NCBI GenBank assembly: GCA_035041965.1
Contig: JAPYMA010000141.1
Location: forward strand, 84,229-148,228
Direction of reading: 5' to 3'
Length of the DNA stretch: 64,000 nt
Origin: Anisakis pegreffii
Lineage: Eukaryota; Nematoda; Chromadorea; Rhabditida; Anisakidae
Positions 34,322 to 48,120 of this stretch are shown here, one piece after another. Numbering within the stretch: the first letter of the stretch is position 1; each line of letters opens with the position of its first letter. The notes under the pieces were generated by a model, which was not told where the DNA came from, searched no databases, and was given only the letters and a program-made list of their open reading frames with translations. The position numbers and the translations under genes were made by a program.

Positions 34322-37300
34322 TTACCTATTCACAATATACAATAAAATCCATGTCAATAAGGCTAAAAATATACTCTCATTAAGTCTTAATGAAGTCGCT
34401 GAAGCGGCACGTTTAAACGGACTTGCCTCTGTGTCGTACGTTGATAGTTCATAATCTTTTGTCTTTAATTTACCTGAAAGTATTGTTCTGAATAAGTTGA
34501 TATGAGAAGTAAGTGGTGATGGTTTCTTTGCTACCTCACAAAGCAAATCATGAAACTAATGGAAGTTGATCATGGAATGCATTAAATTCTGTTATGCATG
34601 GAAATGTTGGTTTAAAGAACTCATTCTTGTTAAAACAATTGACCAGCTTATGAAAACAGTACGCGATGAGATCACTCATTTGTTCTGTATGTGGTCGAAA
34701 AACGAAATCATAAGATTGACACTGATCAGTCTTATTTCCGTGATTGCTCTGCAAAAACTCGCAACAAAAGGCAATAAAAGGCGAGTAAAGCGTTCCCAAA
34801 TGAACCCTTACCAAAATAGCACTTTTGGATGTACATGTCGGCAATCATCCGTCCCATTGTTGTGTAACCAGTAATCAAAGGTTCTTCCAGAATACAAAGT
34901 TTACCGTATTCTGTATCCTCTTTCAAATACGTAAACAAAACATCCAAATCAGTCGATTCATGGAATACGAATGTCTGAGATGGCGGCAGCGGGGCCGTTC
35001 CGCCTTCTAATGATGCCGTTAACCTGTAATTTTCCATCCAAATGGACATCGGCAGTACATATCATCACATAACAACATGTTGATGCTCTTAACAACAAAA
35101 ATAACCGTTCTTCTACTCGAAACTAAAACCTATTCGAGTTATCTTCGCTGTTAATGTCAGAAGTTCAGCGCACAAACCGCACGAATCAAATTAGGGATGA
35201 AATGATGAGTGAAAATCCGAAGAAATAGATAAATATGAGTGGATACTTCAGAATTAGCAAACATAATTGATGGTCGTATGCGGTTGTCGTGCATATGCCG
35301 GAATGTGAAATTAATGAAGCCATAAAACAAATGACAATTAAGAAACGAACCGCATTGGGAAGTCAACGATGGAACGTATTCTGAAATGCATCGCAGTCGA
35401 TGATATATCATTAATTTCCACATCCGTCACACTACTTTCAGCACTTTTACCGAATCGATCCAACGTTCGCAGTGTTCGACAATCAGTTCCAGTCGACTCA
35501 TTGTGACGGTTGAAATTCTCCCATTCGATACAGATAAAGTACCACGATCGCTCGCGTAGATCAGTGACACTAACCTTCAAGAAACCAACACTCTTTGCAA
35601 TTCATTCACTATTGCGGTCGTTCTCAATTTGAAATGTGCTTTTGAAACAACAGCAGCTTGATATAAACTTCATACAATCTTTCGCAGAACATGTAAAGTT
35701 ATGGCTTTTTTTCGGCAATTTTCAAAGTCATTTCAAAACGTAATGTTTATGGGTGGAAATGATTTGTTTAAAGCGACTTCAAGTGCATTATGTTCATCGT
35801 CAACATCTGACATTGCTAACGACAAGAATCAGTTGTGACTTCAAACGCACAACATTTGTTGCTAATCTCAAAGTTATTCCAATGCTACATTGTTAATCTG
35901 TTTAAGACACAAATAACGTGACTTATAATAAACCAGTCATATTTCAATGCTTTATTCTTCATTGGAAATTAGGAGAAAATGAAACGAAACAACTTCACGG
36001 CATGAACACTACAACAATATAATTATCTATTGGCAATTTTAATCTGACTATGAGATTACGATTTGTTTTCAGTTCCAAGCGAATTATTCAGAGAATTTTT
36101 GCAAGGTTAATTGCTGCTCTGTTTGTAAATATTTTGCTATCAACTTGAAAATGCATTAGAAATGTAAATGAATTTCCGTTTTCTGTCACACTGGTAGATA
36201 GAGGAACGCACGTATACCTGTTTGTCTTCTCGGATGTTGTCCGGATATAAGACTTTCGTAACGGCTTTCTCGTCGGACTTCAACGGAACGGCAGTGATGA
36301 AGAGTGTTGGTATTTGTATGGGTGCTAGATACGAGTCAAGAAATGAATCCAATAAAACGATTCGAAAGCCATGCTTCGTAGCATCAACAAAGTTAATCGC
36401 CCTATAAGTGAAACGCATTATAATTCAATTTTAATATCCCTTTAACGAGCATAATCTCTCATCACCCACACACACACACATAGTCAGTACGTTCATTCAT
36501 TGTTATCAAATTTGCCAGTTACAAATTTACATACTCCATACAATATTTCGCACTCTGATTGAGACTAATTTCAATGCGTACGTTCAACTGGCTTACTTGC
36601 CACTCTATTGTGTCTTCGTTCATACACAATTCACGAGTTCACACGTCAAAAGATGACCTCTATAAAATGAGGTAGTGGTACTGTATTTGATACATATAAA
36701 CATCAGCAATACCAATCGTAATAACAATTTATGGTGCTTTTTGCAAGGAATCACTATGCAATGTGATGAAGTGTTTGAGGTTGTGATTAACGAGTGATTT
36801 TAGATGGGATTTGTTAGGCGACATAAACAAATCAAAATGTAAATGCGGCAGTGATTAATCAGAGGTGAGAATGGGAATATTTCAAGTTAATTGCGAGACT
36901 TGAACGTATTTCAGCGTTTTAAAGCACTCACTGAACTTGATGTAAGTTCATTTTCATTCGTTTCCTATTGTATTTCAAGATTGCATGCAACGCCGAGATG
37001 AGAGAATGGAATATTTTTGGAGCACTTCAACCGAACGATACACATGGGAACACTTAGCTGAGATCGTAATAAGCATATGTGAAGATGCACATAAAACAAC
37101 GACAAACGACGTTTTTAATTGGTATTTTAGTGCGCCGACATTCAAAATCACTTTTGGAAAGAGAAATTAGCATTTTATAGCAATAAGCCACTGAAATGAA
37201 TAATGAGTTCGGGTGGAAATAGCGGTACGCTTAATAAAAACGACGTGAATCTGCATCGTTGTTTACTATTATTATAGTTCAACTGAATTAAGAAGGAAGT

Positions 37301-37779
37301 AATTCGTTGCGACAAATTTTTTCAGCACACCGAAAACATCGTATAGAATATCCTGCACCGATTTTACACTGTTTTAGATCCTGCTTTCAGGTACTCCGAA
37401 ATGGGCAATCAGAATGAGTTCTTGACTTTATGATTGTTTGAAACCACACGATTAAACGAGATTAGTGAACCGAGTCCGATGTTTTTTCACACAATTTTTT
37501 CCAGAATCAGTTTCGAAAAAAAAGCAGTTTATAGCGGTGATCGCAGCAGTGATTAGTGTAGTGATGTCGCAGAGCGTTGCAACTAGTTACTGTTTTTGCT
37601 CGATGATTTTGATTGCATTATTCGAAAATTCAGAAACAGCGAACGACAGGTTAAGGAAATGAAGGAACTAACTTTGTATTAACGAAGAAGCGTTGATATT
37701 TGGGATTGCCTTGAACTCCCAACGAGAATACTGTCGATATTGTGATCCAATAGAAAGTGATCGTGAAGAGAAAACGCAT
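34322..37779 (-). CDS. Secreted/anchored four-cysteine ectodomain protein, paralog B; exons 37779-37673, 36401-36218, 35574-35351, 35023-34812, 34473-34322
   Basis: The five exons join in frame to 292 residues. Exons 2, 3 and 4 equal those of paralog A exactly in length (184, 224, 212 nt) and phase. Identity to A is about 74% in exon 2 and 73% in exon 3. Residues 1-24 are a signal peptide (MRFLFTITFYWITISTVFSL...). Next come PKYQRFFVNTK, AINFVDATKHGFRIVLLDSF, IPTLFITAVPL, LRERSWYFICIEWENFNRHN, then RLTASLEGG, YGKLCILEEPLITGY and QKCYFGK. Cysteines fall at 112, 129, 215 and 240. The juxtamembrane KTKDYELSTYDTEASPFKRA is conserved with A, but the hydrophobic tail (277-290, FLALLTWILLYIV) is unrelated in sequence and ends in NR, so only anchoring seems selected. 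Introns are longer than in A. Function and ligand are unknown; a fibronectin-III-like fold is inferred. The signal start has no clear SL acceptor next to it. Confidence 0.85.
36467..36480. repeat. (CA)7 microsatellite in intron 1 of paralog B
   Basis: Seven CA units, about 65 bases upstream of the exon-2 acceptor. Confidence 0.9.
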
Positions 37780-40700
37780 TGTTGCGTTATCAAATCAAAT
37801 GTAAGTGATAATGATGTGTGAGGAGAACGAATTCCGAAAGGAGGTAGTTGGAACGGGGAGTAGTTTGGGTTTGGGTTAGGCACAGATGTGTGGATGGATG
37901 AATTTTGGTATTGGGGCGGGAACTAGTGATGAACGAACCCCGTGATTAGCACCAAACGTGTTGTTTGATTGGCGCGCACAGAAGGCAGTTTGATTGATGG
38001 GCGTGACAAGAGGATTGCTCTTCGAAGGTGGGTTAAATAAGTATTCGTGTGAAGCTTGACCACTCAACGGTTTGACGTGAAGTTCACGTTAAATGCCCAT
38101 TACAATTGCCGTTGTTTCTCGTCTCACCTACAAAGCAGTAACCAAATTCTGCAGTCTATCAGTTGCACGTTCCTGCACATAAATATTGACAGTAACAACG
38201 AACGCAAACATTCACTAATAAAAAACACACGTCGAAACGCCTAATGTAAATCGAATGTACTCCATCAAAGAATAAACAAATGAGGTGCGTCCGAAAATAT
38301 AACAGCAATCACTTTTAAATAAGGAAACAACAGCGGTGATTCATCGCCCATTTAAATCCGTACTTCCTTGATAATCGCTTGCAGATGCAAGCAGAAGCTG
38401 GAAATAAAGCAAAAAAGAAACGAAACAAAAGCTCAATGAAGCTGAATGATGAATCTATTCTGGCTGATACGATAACAATCGAATTATTGCTCATGTACGA
38501 GGTATCTCGACGAATTATATGAAATTGTGCTCTCAGATAACACAATCTCAGGATTTGAATTGGAAACTGAGGAAGTATACATGCAGTTTGATTGATTACA
38601 ATTGCTATTCAGTTCGTATGAATTTGATAGTCACTCAGTTGGACAGCATTCCAAACAGCTAATGAATATTTGAGTAGATTGCGTGTGCCGAGTTACATTT
38701 ACCTTCATAAAACGCATGTTTTTCATATAGATACCTACATTAAGTCACTTTTGATTTATTGGTATCGCAGAACTGATCCTTCGTTGGCAACTTCACAGTT
38801 GTTATTGAAGTTGCAAAGGAAAATTCACATCGCATTGTTCAGTAGAGTTAAGCGATTTTTAGAAGGAAACGCAGGATTAGGCATAGCATAAGGACTTTGG
38901 CACAGATTTGAGTGGATTTTGTGGCGAATGAGAGAAGAACACATTAAGTGGCGATTGATCATGATTAGAATCTGCTCAAGTTCGAGATTAAACGCGAGCA
39001 TTTGCATAATTCGCGACTGTTTGCGATTTCACGGTCATTTTCTTCCAAAAGGTTTTGCTTTTATTGTTTCACAAGGGACTTTTGATGTGAGCCGCAGTCG
39101 TTAGACACTAGACTAAGCTTTCACTGATGTCGGATAGGGTGATTATTTTTCAACGGAAATAGTTAATTTCAAGATATAATTGGTTGATTGCAAATCAGAT
39201 CTTGATGTTATGATTTGTTATTGGTATTAGCGAATGATATCATTGGTATTATTGGAAATTACATGCTATTTTTATTGGCGAATATTATTACTTAATGGTG
39301 TTATTCAGGAACATAATTGTTTTGGTAAAATTTGTAAAATAGCTTTCAGTGGAAAACGTGTGATGCTTTACATAGAATTCGCCTAGCCTCATCAATCACT
39401 GCTAGCAGAACAGTGAAATTGTGTTGTCAAAGCGATAGTTTCAGTAAGTGTTAGCCAGTGCTCTCCTAACAAAGAAGTTTGTTTGTATGCATACAAACGA
39501 AACATTGCCACTAAATGCACAAAAAACGAACATGAAGCCAACTGCGATCAATTTATGAATCAATCATTTAAGACTTTTAGGCGAGACGTTGTGGCGACAA
39601 GAAATCCATCTCACATCGGCGACCGATGGCACATGTTCGAAGTGAATCAAATCATTTTTTGTTGTAAAACAACGGTGAATGACGAACACTTTTTGCGATT
39701 TCTGTACTTTTGCGTCGATGTTTTTCGTTGTAATCAAATTGACAAATAAACGAAACCCTGAGCAGTGCTGCAAAAGTAAGACCTGCGACAGTTCCCTGTT
39801 GAACTATAAACTAATCCAATGTTGACATAAACTGAAGAGTGTTGATCGCGAATAATACAACATTCACAAAAAAGTTCTACTTTTAACTGCGAGTGTCATC
39901 TTTTTGATTGCATAAAATTTTGTGATGGCGCAAAGCGGACAGCTCTTCTATTCATGCCATGTTTGCTTAGGTATAAAAATGATACGAAACGAATGTGATC
40001 GATGCAACTGAGGAGATATCGGAAAGGAGGTACGATTTCGTAATTCAAAGAAATTGAAATTCTAAACATCAAATAAGACGGAACGATCGCTTATACGCAT
40101 TGATTTATGCGCTAATAATGATGCAACCTAAAAACAGTTCCGAATATCTTGTAGGGTTGAAGAGAGTCTCCGATAGCAAAGATATTTATTGGAATGCACA
40201 AACTGCTATTCATCGGTTTTGATATTCGATCAAATCAACTGCATGGAAGGAAAACGGTGCTATGCAGTTTTAATATATTCATGAACTGTGCCACTTATAT
40301 ACTATGAATTTCGTAGTAAATAGTAATTCACATCATGAAATATGTGAGAAGAGCTGAATTTTATCATGCTGAAATGAGATGTCCTCGAATGTTGCACTCT
40401 TTCCATAAGTCTAGCTAGAAACTTCAAAGACGTATTTGTGAGCGAATGCTTCACCCGCAATTTAACAAAATTTGCGATTTGCCTTCAGTACTCATATACT
40501 AAGATCTGTGTATCGATGGGCCATTTGCAAGATCTTAGAAAATGGTAGGAAAATGATATCAATCTCGTTAAAATCTCTATTTGATCTATAAGACGCTATC
40601 AATACGGCTCATTAATAAGAACGCTACTGAAGCGATTGTAAATTTGGAGCTCAAAGAAGACCAACGAGATTTACGATTAATTGAATAAATTGTTTTACGA

Positions 40701-43700
40701 TTACTCATAACACCATCAGTGAGAGAATTACGTAAGAGCACTGCTTTATCTGTGACCCAAAATATTATGACATTTCACTGTGGAGGTCGTTTCAACAGAC
40801 CTCTAAACCACTCATCAACCCTTTTACACCTCTTTCAGTTGTCAAAGTTTAGATTTGAAGAATTCTGATGAGAATCTTCTTCTAAAGCTTTTTCGAAAAT
40901 TTGATCAAATCGGAGATAGAGACAATGACGGGAAACTTATATTGAACGAGTGATTATCCGAAAACCTCAATTAAACAAAAATTTTGAGTATCTCTCTGAA
41001 ACGTGCTAAGCAGTAACAATTCATTTGCATGCCAGCCATCCACACATCATGTGTCATCGCGATTATGAGGCAATAGTTGAGTTAAACCGCCAAATTCGAT
41101 TCGGTAACATTAAAAGTATGCTTGTCGTTATGTGTACACGTTTATTTGATCACTTGTCAAATTATGCACTAGTCAGTGCTCATTACCGGTCACATCATTA
41201 TGTATTGCAAACGCGATTCGAGCATTTCTTGGATGTTTTTCCACAGTATGATGAACATCGAACCATTCATCATCACAAAAAGACGTGTCTGGTCTAGCGG
41301 ATGGATATTGGCATTCGTTTGTCAGGGTGATATTCGAGAAGACTGCAAATTACAGGGCAACATCACTTTTGGAGGTGAATCAATATAAACATTTTTTGCT
41401 GGAAAAAGATCGAAGCAGAGGAAAATTTTTGCGAACGATGATCGTTAGTTCAACTTTAACAGGTTGAATGAGAAATGCAAAAAATAATTCATAATAATTT
41501 GTAAACGTTCATTCAGAAATAACAATAAGAAACGTTCGCAATGATTTCTTAATCTTATTCTCTCGATGCGACTCAAATCGCACTCACTTATCGTCCTTGA
41601 CAGATGAATGACTATTTAAAAACTATACTGATCGATTGTTATCTTCCAAATTGATTATTCATTCATCAATTCAGCACAAACAAAATTTTTCTTTCAACAG
41701 CAATACTCAACTCATCGCAATTTGAATGTGAGTTATGGTAAAATATAACTTTTGATTAAAATATTGATAAAGTGTAACTTTTAGTTAAATGATGACTCAT
41801 TATAATATTACGTCTGCACAGCAAAATTAACAACAAATTTTGTCACCAATCATTCTTTTCTTATTATTACTTTTCAATGACTGTGAAACACTAAAAATTC
41901 GAAAATGGCGCATTGCGATGGTGGGGTATTATTTTAAAAAGTTTCCCTGGCACGTCCAACACCAATCAAGTGAGATGTGACTGTGCAAGCTAGAAGCTCA
42001 TTAGTTCGGTATACACTTATGCGTCTGGACGAAAATTTGGTTGAAAAAATTGAATGGGTGGAGAAAGTTTCTTAAATGCTTTTTCCATTGATAAATTAGG
42101 TGAATTATGACGCTAAGGCAAAAATAAATCAATTTTCAATGGCCACTTTGCTCTGAATGCATTCGGATGAACTTTACTCAAACAGTCACTTCTAATGAGG
42201 TGAACGCTTTAATTACATCTTCTTAAGACTGAATTCATCACACAATTCAAGCAAACATCTTTCTCTCAGAAAAGATAACAAATCAGTGAATTCCGTTTCA
42301 CTCTTCATAGTCAATAACAGAACACAACTCAAGCGAACGTATTAGAACAACTAGTTGTTCAATTACGTTAATTTCTTAGTATGTATGACTTTTTACGGGA
42401 ACGTTTTTAAATGAGCGCACAAAAGGGATCGGAGCTTGAAGAGTCGCTCATTCGATGAAAAATATCATGAAGGATCCTTTTTGAAAACCTCAAAAGACGC
42501 TATCAATTAGATTGAACGGCGGCCTCGACAAAACAAATAATCTTCTTTTCCGGATAACATAATTCGATCTTAACAACTAATTACGGACATTCAGATGGTT
42601 ATATACTGTCACGGCTAAACTATCGTCAGATCTACGAAAGAATCACAAGGCAAACCACAGTTAGACAATCAGTTGTCAAATCACAACACAGCAGTGGTAT
42701 CACCACATAGCGATCGTTCTTATTTCCACTTTCGATCGTCGAATAAAATGGTGTTCGTTTGTATGTTTACCGTTCGTCGAGAGAATAACTGTTAAAATGA
42801 ATACGAAAATAAGGTGCCTCTAAAAGCGTACTCAAAAGGTAACGAACAATAGTTTTGATCATAAAAAGATTTGTTATATTCACAGGCATAAGTAGTCATC
42901 AAGAATACAAGCACAGCTAAGATGATGTGATGAGATGGGTCTGTACGCAGTACAAAAGAGTACAATAATATGCAAATACAGGTGTTATTCATATCATTAT
43001 CGCTATTATTGTTATTTATGTTGCTTAGTCATCAATATGATCATTTCGAATAGACGAGCATCACATTACCTTTATTCACGGCTCACATTTTAGTGAAGGT
43101 TGATGAGCATCACCCTATTGTATTAGATGCATCCACGAGTAATGTCGTTTCTTTAAAAGAATGTAACTTGATGTCATTTAGTATTACTAACAACTAAGCT
43201 ATTACGGCTGTGGTGCTTCAATACACTAGTGGGTCTTCGGCTAAACTCAGTTATTGTGTAGGCCTATGCTTTCAGACAACTTTAAATCAGTTACAAACAC
43301 TTAATTAAACCGGATATTGAATTCCTTGCTTATAATTGAAATCGTCACAAAAACTCTGATGAAAGATTATTTGCTTGAGGGATACTCAGTAATGAGAATT
43401 GGAACTTTCTCTGAATTCGATTATACAAAGCGCTTTGATACATAAATTTAAGGTTATTGTTGTGGAAGTTGGGAAAGCAATACTACGAGTTTTGTTTGAG
43501 TGAACGAAATTTTAGATTCGCGGGAAAAGTGAAACAATAGACGATAATTATTGGTTCGAAATGAGAGGGAATGTAATTATATAATAATTGTTTAATGGAT
43601 GAAATTAGTGACAATTTTAATGATGGTAACGATGACTGGAATGTTTCAATATTACACCACATTAATGGACATCTTCAATTCGTTTTTGTTTCGACACCTT

Positions 43701-46700
43701 TGAAAGGTAAATAATTACCGATGCGATAATAAATTGGAGACATTTTTCCGAGCATCGATAATGATACGATCATAACGGGTAATGCAACGCGATCAAAAAA
43801 CTCGCTCCGATTTCTTCTCGCAGTTTGATAAATGATTTAGTACGGCTGTCCTGTTTCGCTTTAGGGGATCTTTTCCTAGGGAATTTCTCACGCAGAAAAT
43901 GAAATATTTACAGTGTTTCGATTTCGCCTCGGAATTCTTAAGAAGCTCACGCTTGTGAAAAAATTCCCTAGATGTTGAAATCTTGCATGGAAGTAATTGA
44001 GAAATTGCTTGAAGCATCGAATATAGCGTTACGTTCATCGAATTATTGTTATTGACTCTGCGCGATGTTGTTTCTGAACAGCGAACAATGTGACTGCCTT
44101 TAATGAAGTCGTCATTACAGGCACTCGCTGTGTTCGGGTGATATATGAGTGGAGAGTTGCGTTTGTGTATAGATGTCAGGTGTAGCGTGAAAGATTGAAG
44201 GTGTATTTCTATTAAGGTGTATCGCGATCACAAATGACTGGTGACATTAGCCTTGAGAAGTCGTGAAAGTTTTGAGGCGAATGAATTACTATATTCATTT
44301 GCACTCAACACGCATGAGCAGTTGAGAATGCCCGATTTGATCCATTTTCTGCCGTCTGATGCTAATTTCACCTCCTTATTTTGCCCATAAAAGATAACCC
44401 CAAATTGAGGTGTCAACCGATTATCATCACTCATTACTACTCTTACTTCACGCACACATGCTCGTTTAATACAGAGTATCGTCAACCGGAAAAGGTCATC
44501 CAAACAGATAGTGAACAGATATTCACGCATTAATTTCTACCTACATTTTAGTGATAATTGCTTTCTTGACTAAATCACTTCTTGGCACCATTGCAAATGT
44601 TCCAAACAACAGTGATATTGTCCGATATATTTCGTTTGCATCACCGAAATGCTGAATTAGATTCGAAAGCATTATTCGATAGCTGGCTGAAGCTGTGATA
44701 TAGGGATCATCAGAAAAATGAAAGAACAGCAGCGATCAATTCTAATTTGACGAGTCAATATGGTGATTTGAATGAGCTGAAGTGAATTATGCTGGATAAT
44801 ATGCATCCAAAGTGATTTTTAAAGATATTACTTGGGAGTTTGTGCCAAGAGAATATACTGAGACGAGCGTTGGAGCATCAAATAGGAATTGTTTTCATCG
44901 AATAATTGTGCTTATCTTCCCACCCATGCATCTTTCCTTTTTCTTCTTTCTTATAAACACAAATATCTATGAGCACAAAACACTCCACATGATTGCGTTC
45001 TGCATTCAAGCAATTCTTAGAAGGTAATAATTTTGTTTGCGATAACAGCTAAGAAAATTCACTATCCATCAGAAAGAGTCTGAATGCAGAGACGCAGTTA
45101 ATGATACAATCCAAACAACGCAATCAGTTTACAAATACGATATTAATAAAATTGATTATCATAATTGATCAGATTATTGCAATCGAAGGGATGGCAGGAA
45201 ACACATAAAGTAGATGAACTGCGCAAAACACTTCACAAATCCAGGAGTAACGATCAAAATAACGATGATTAGACTAATCGTAAGTGAAATAATTAAGTGG
45301 CGAGTTACTTCAACCGCAATAACTCTCAGATAAACAACGCTCATCGCTTGCCAAACGCAGCAACAACGTTTATCATTTCGCAGGAGAGCAACGCCTAATA
45401 GCATTCAAATTGGCCATACGACCAACATGCACTCCTCTAGAAGATATTCCATATATCCAACAAAGCTATAACCCAGGCAATTGATAGGATAGCTAAAATT
45501 AAACCATTAGAGAGGAAAGCGTTGAATGAGATACGCCAATGTTTGATAAATTGACAAAGTCATCAAGAAACGTAACGTATTCTTGTTCTTATGTTATCAC
45601 AACTACTATAACAGAGCGAATGATAAGGCAAGTACGAAATCGACAACGCTGAAGTGATATTTGATAATGTGCAATAATATTTGCAGTTTACATATAATAC
45701 CAAAATGCGTATCGCTTGTTTTGTTCGTACTAATGAAATGTGATATGTTGCGGTAAATGTAACAGATTAGTGAATGGAAGCCTTCATATTAATTAGAGTA
45801 AATCTATTTTCATTTACTAGCATACATTCACCTACCTATTCATGCACCTCTGAATGATGCCAGTAAACAAACAAATAAACGAATGAATAACTATGTTGAT
45901 CGAATATGCATTCGAACAATCGTTACATTCAATCCTCGGTGATGAGCTTTGATTGCGAACTGTCAACATTCATTGGGCTCATAAGCAGTAATTACTGTTT
46001 TGTGTTCATGCCGACCGCACAAACAACACCCCAAATCTCATCTCGTTTCTGTCAAATCACTCACTCACCTTTCACTATCTGCCCTCTATTTATCTATTCT
46101 TTTGTTTACCATATCCGATTGAATCACTCATCAATTAAATCCCAATTTCACACTTTTCTTTGCAGCATTCAAAGCTATTTCAGCTACTAGTTGGGCTCTA
46201 TTGAATCCCGCGCTTAACATTCCCTCGAAATCACTGCCAAACAGAATGCAATGAAATGGAATGTGTGAAGGCACAAAAACCAGACGGATAATTTCGTGTC
46301 TCAGTCAAGCGTTGCCAATGGATAATTCGCCTAGTAGTCAAAAATAACAGTTAGTCGGTCATTATTTTCAAGAGAGGAGCCAGAAAATCAATCAGTCGCA
46401 GCACATAACAAATGCATTTATCATGATTTCATGCGTAAATCTCATTCAGCATTGTTTGTGTGCTTGAAAGACACGGCACTGATTTTGTCTGCATTCAAGG
46501 TGAATAATTACTCAGTGGAAGATGAAGTTATGCACTGAATCAGTTCATTCGAGGATTGCTAACACATTTAGGAAGTGTGCATTGGCTATTAAAATGAGCA
46601 TTGCATTAGTCCATTGTGCTGTGTGAAGTGAATCGACGTGTGATCAATGCGATTTATATAGTTTAATTTAGCATGCAAGCCTCTTGTTTCATGCGCAATC

Positions 46701-47040
46701 TCATTCGAATAAAAAGCTTAATGAGTGTAGAGCTGATAATCTGTTTGTTTGTACGGTCACATAGGCACTCTTTCATCGCTGCGAACAAATCTAACGTGCA
46801 AAAACGTTCTTCGTTCATTTTGGGGATGCAATTTTGAAGCAATAAAAACCATCGTCGAGTGGCTCGACTTCTTTGCCGTTTTCGCCGCATCATTCCTACG
46901 ATCCTAGTTGGTGTTCATGGAAAAACTGCATTCGTAGAACAAATATACCGCTTATAATTACGGAAATTATCGTTAATAGGATTTTTTTTCAAGCAAAAAC
47001 CGTCTCTCCGAATGTGATTTAGAACTGGTTGCGGCAATTG
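37780..47040. other. Intergenic DNA, no gene supported
   Basis: Some 9 kb of AT-rich sequence. Frames such as 39483-39749 (plus, 88 codons), 41025-41297 (plus, 90 codons) and 44228-44530 (minus, 100 codons) read as plausible peptides but are matched by open frames on the other strand and have no domain, signal or splice support. Confidence 0.5.
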
Positions 47041-47310
47041 CAAAAGCAATGGATTTGTTATTAGTGAAGTCTTTCAGTAGCTCGACAGCCGATGAGAAAA
47101 CCGCTCTGAATCCCAGAGGGTTGATGAATCGGACGCCACGCTAGCATGAGGCTCTATCACCGGCGAACTTCTGTCTTATCATTGAGATTCTGTCCCAGAT
47201 TCGAGCTAAACCATTTTTTCACACCGTAACGAAATGACACATCGAAAAGAAAACCTGCCATGTTGGAAGTCGATTCGAGTCTTTACGGAGCCTCGCTAGT
47301 GATTAATGGC
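47041..47310. other. G+C-richer island with a short open frame
   Basis: Composition rises over about 270 bases. A plus frame from the ATG at 47049 encodes about 35 residues, including DEKTALNPRGLMNRTPR, and then stops. No tRNA fold was found. It could be a repeat fragment or a lone exon. Confidence 0.3.
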
Positions 47311-48120
47311 ATCAATTACACTATCAAAAAAATATGAGAAGAATGAAAATAAAAGTCAGTCGTACTTAAGTAAATAATAGAACTGCCATCGAACAAAACG
47401 AAATTGCCCATCGTGAGAATGTTTCGATCATTTGTTGAACCAACAAAAAAACAACGATCTTCAATATTTTTCACTCGAACTATAAGTATCTGCATGAAAT
47501 ATTGTGCTCTGTCCGCTGATAATTGCTTCAAAGAGTTAAATGAAGAACAAGCCGAATAAACACAGACACATCAAAAACGAATGCGCGATACTCATCGACT
47601 TAAGATGAATGCTTCTAAGAGTAATCATTCATTTATTTATATCCACTGCACATTAATACAGCTGCTGCTGTTCACCGCACAATGTTGTTTCTCACTGAAA
47701 ATCCAACAACAACATAACACTTAACAGCATAACATCTTAAAACATTATTCCATTTCCGAACTAATGCTAATTAATCCTAATCCCATTAAATACTTATTCG
47801 TTCGTTTATTCGTTCAATTATCGTTCAATCTTTGCATCGATCCAGTCTTGATCGATCAAAGAAACACATTTGTTTCATTGTGATTCAACAATGACGACAG
47901 ACATAAGATAAGAAAATGTGAAACAAGTTCACCATTGGCATTTCACCTGCTGATTTCACATTTGCACTCAGCAAGATTTGGTCAGGTATTATTGTAAGCA
48001 GTTTATGCACATACTGCCGGAACAGAATTCGATGAGAAGGATTGAGAATTTCGTAATTGAAGTGCCATTTTACTATCGTTGTCCTATCAATCACTGTTAG
48101 CGATCTTATTTCTGATAGAG
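47311..48120 (-). CDS. Two candidate minus-strand exons of unknown protein
   Basis: After an acceptor-like CTCTATCAG near 48115 a minus frame reads SLTVIDRTTIVKWHFNYEIL, then FRQYVHKLLTIIPDQILL and ANVKSA, where an AG|GTGAAA donor is possible near 47948. A second frame at about 47520-47360 reads QYFMQILIVRVKNIEDR, CFFVGSTNDRNILTMGNF and LFDGSSIIYL. Both look protein-like, but no family is recognised and their joining is not demonstrated. Confidence 0.25.

Noticed and set aside
34548..34874. 98- and 102-codon open frames on opposite strands
   Set aside because: They cover intron 4 and the end of exon 4 of paralog B, whose true frame is established by the match to paralog A.
37865..37880. GGGTTTGGGTTAGGC, reminiscent of the nematode telomere unit TTAGGC
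   Set aside because: Only a single unit is present and there is no array.
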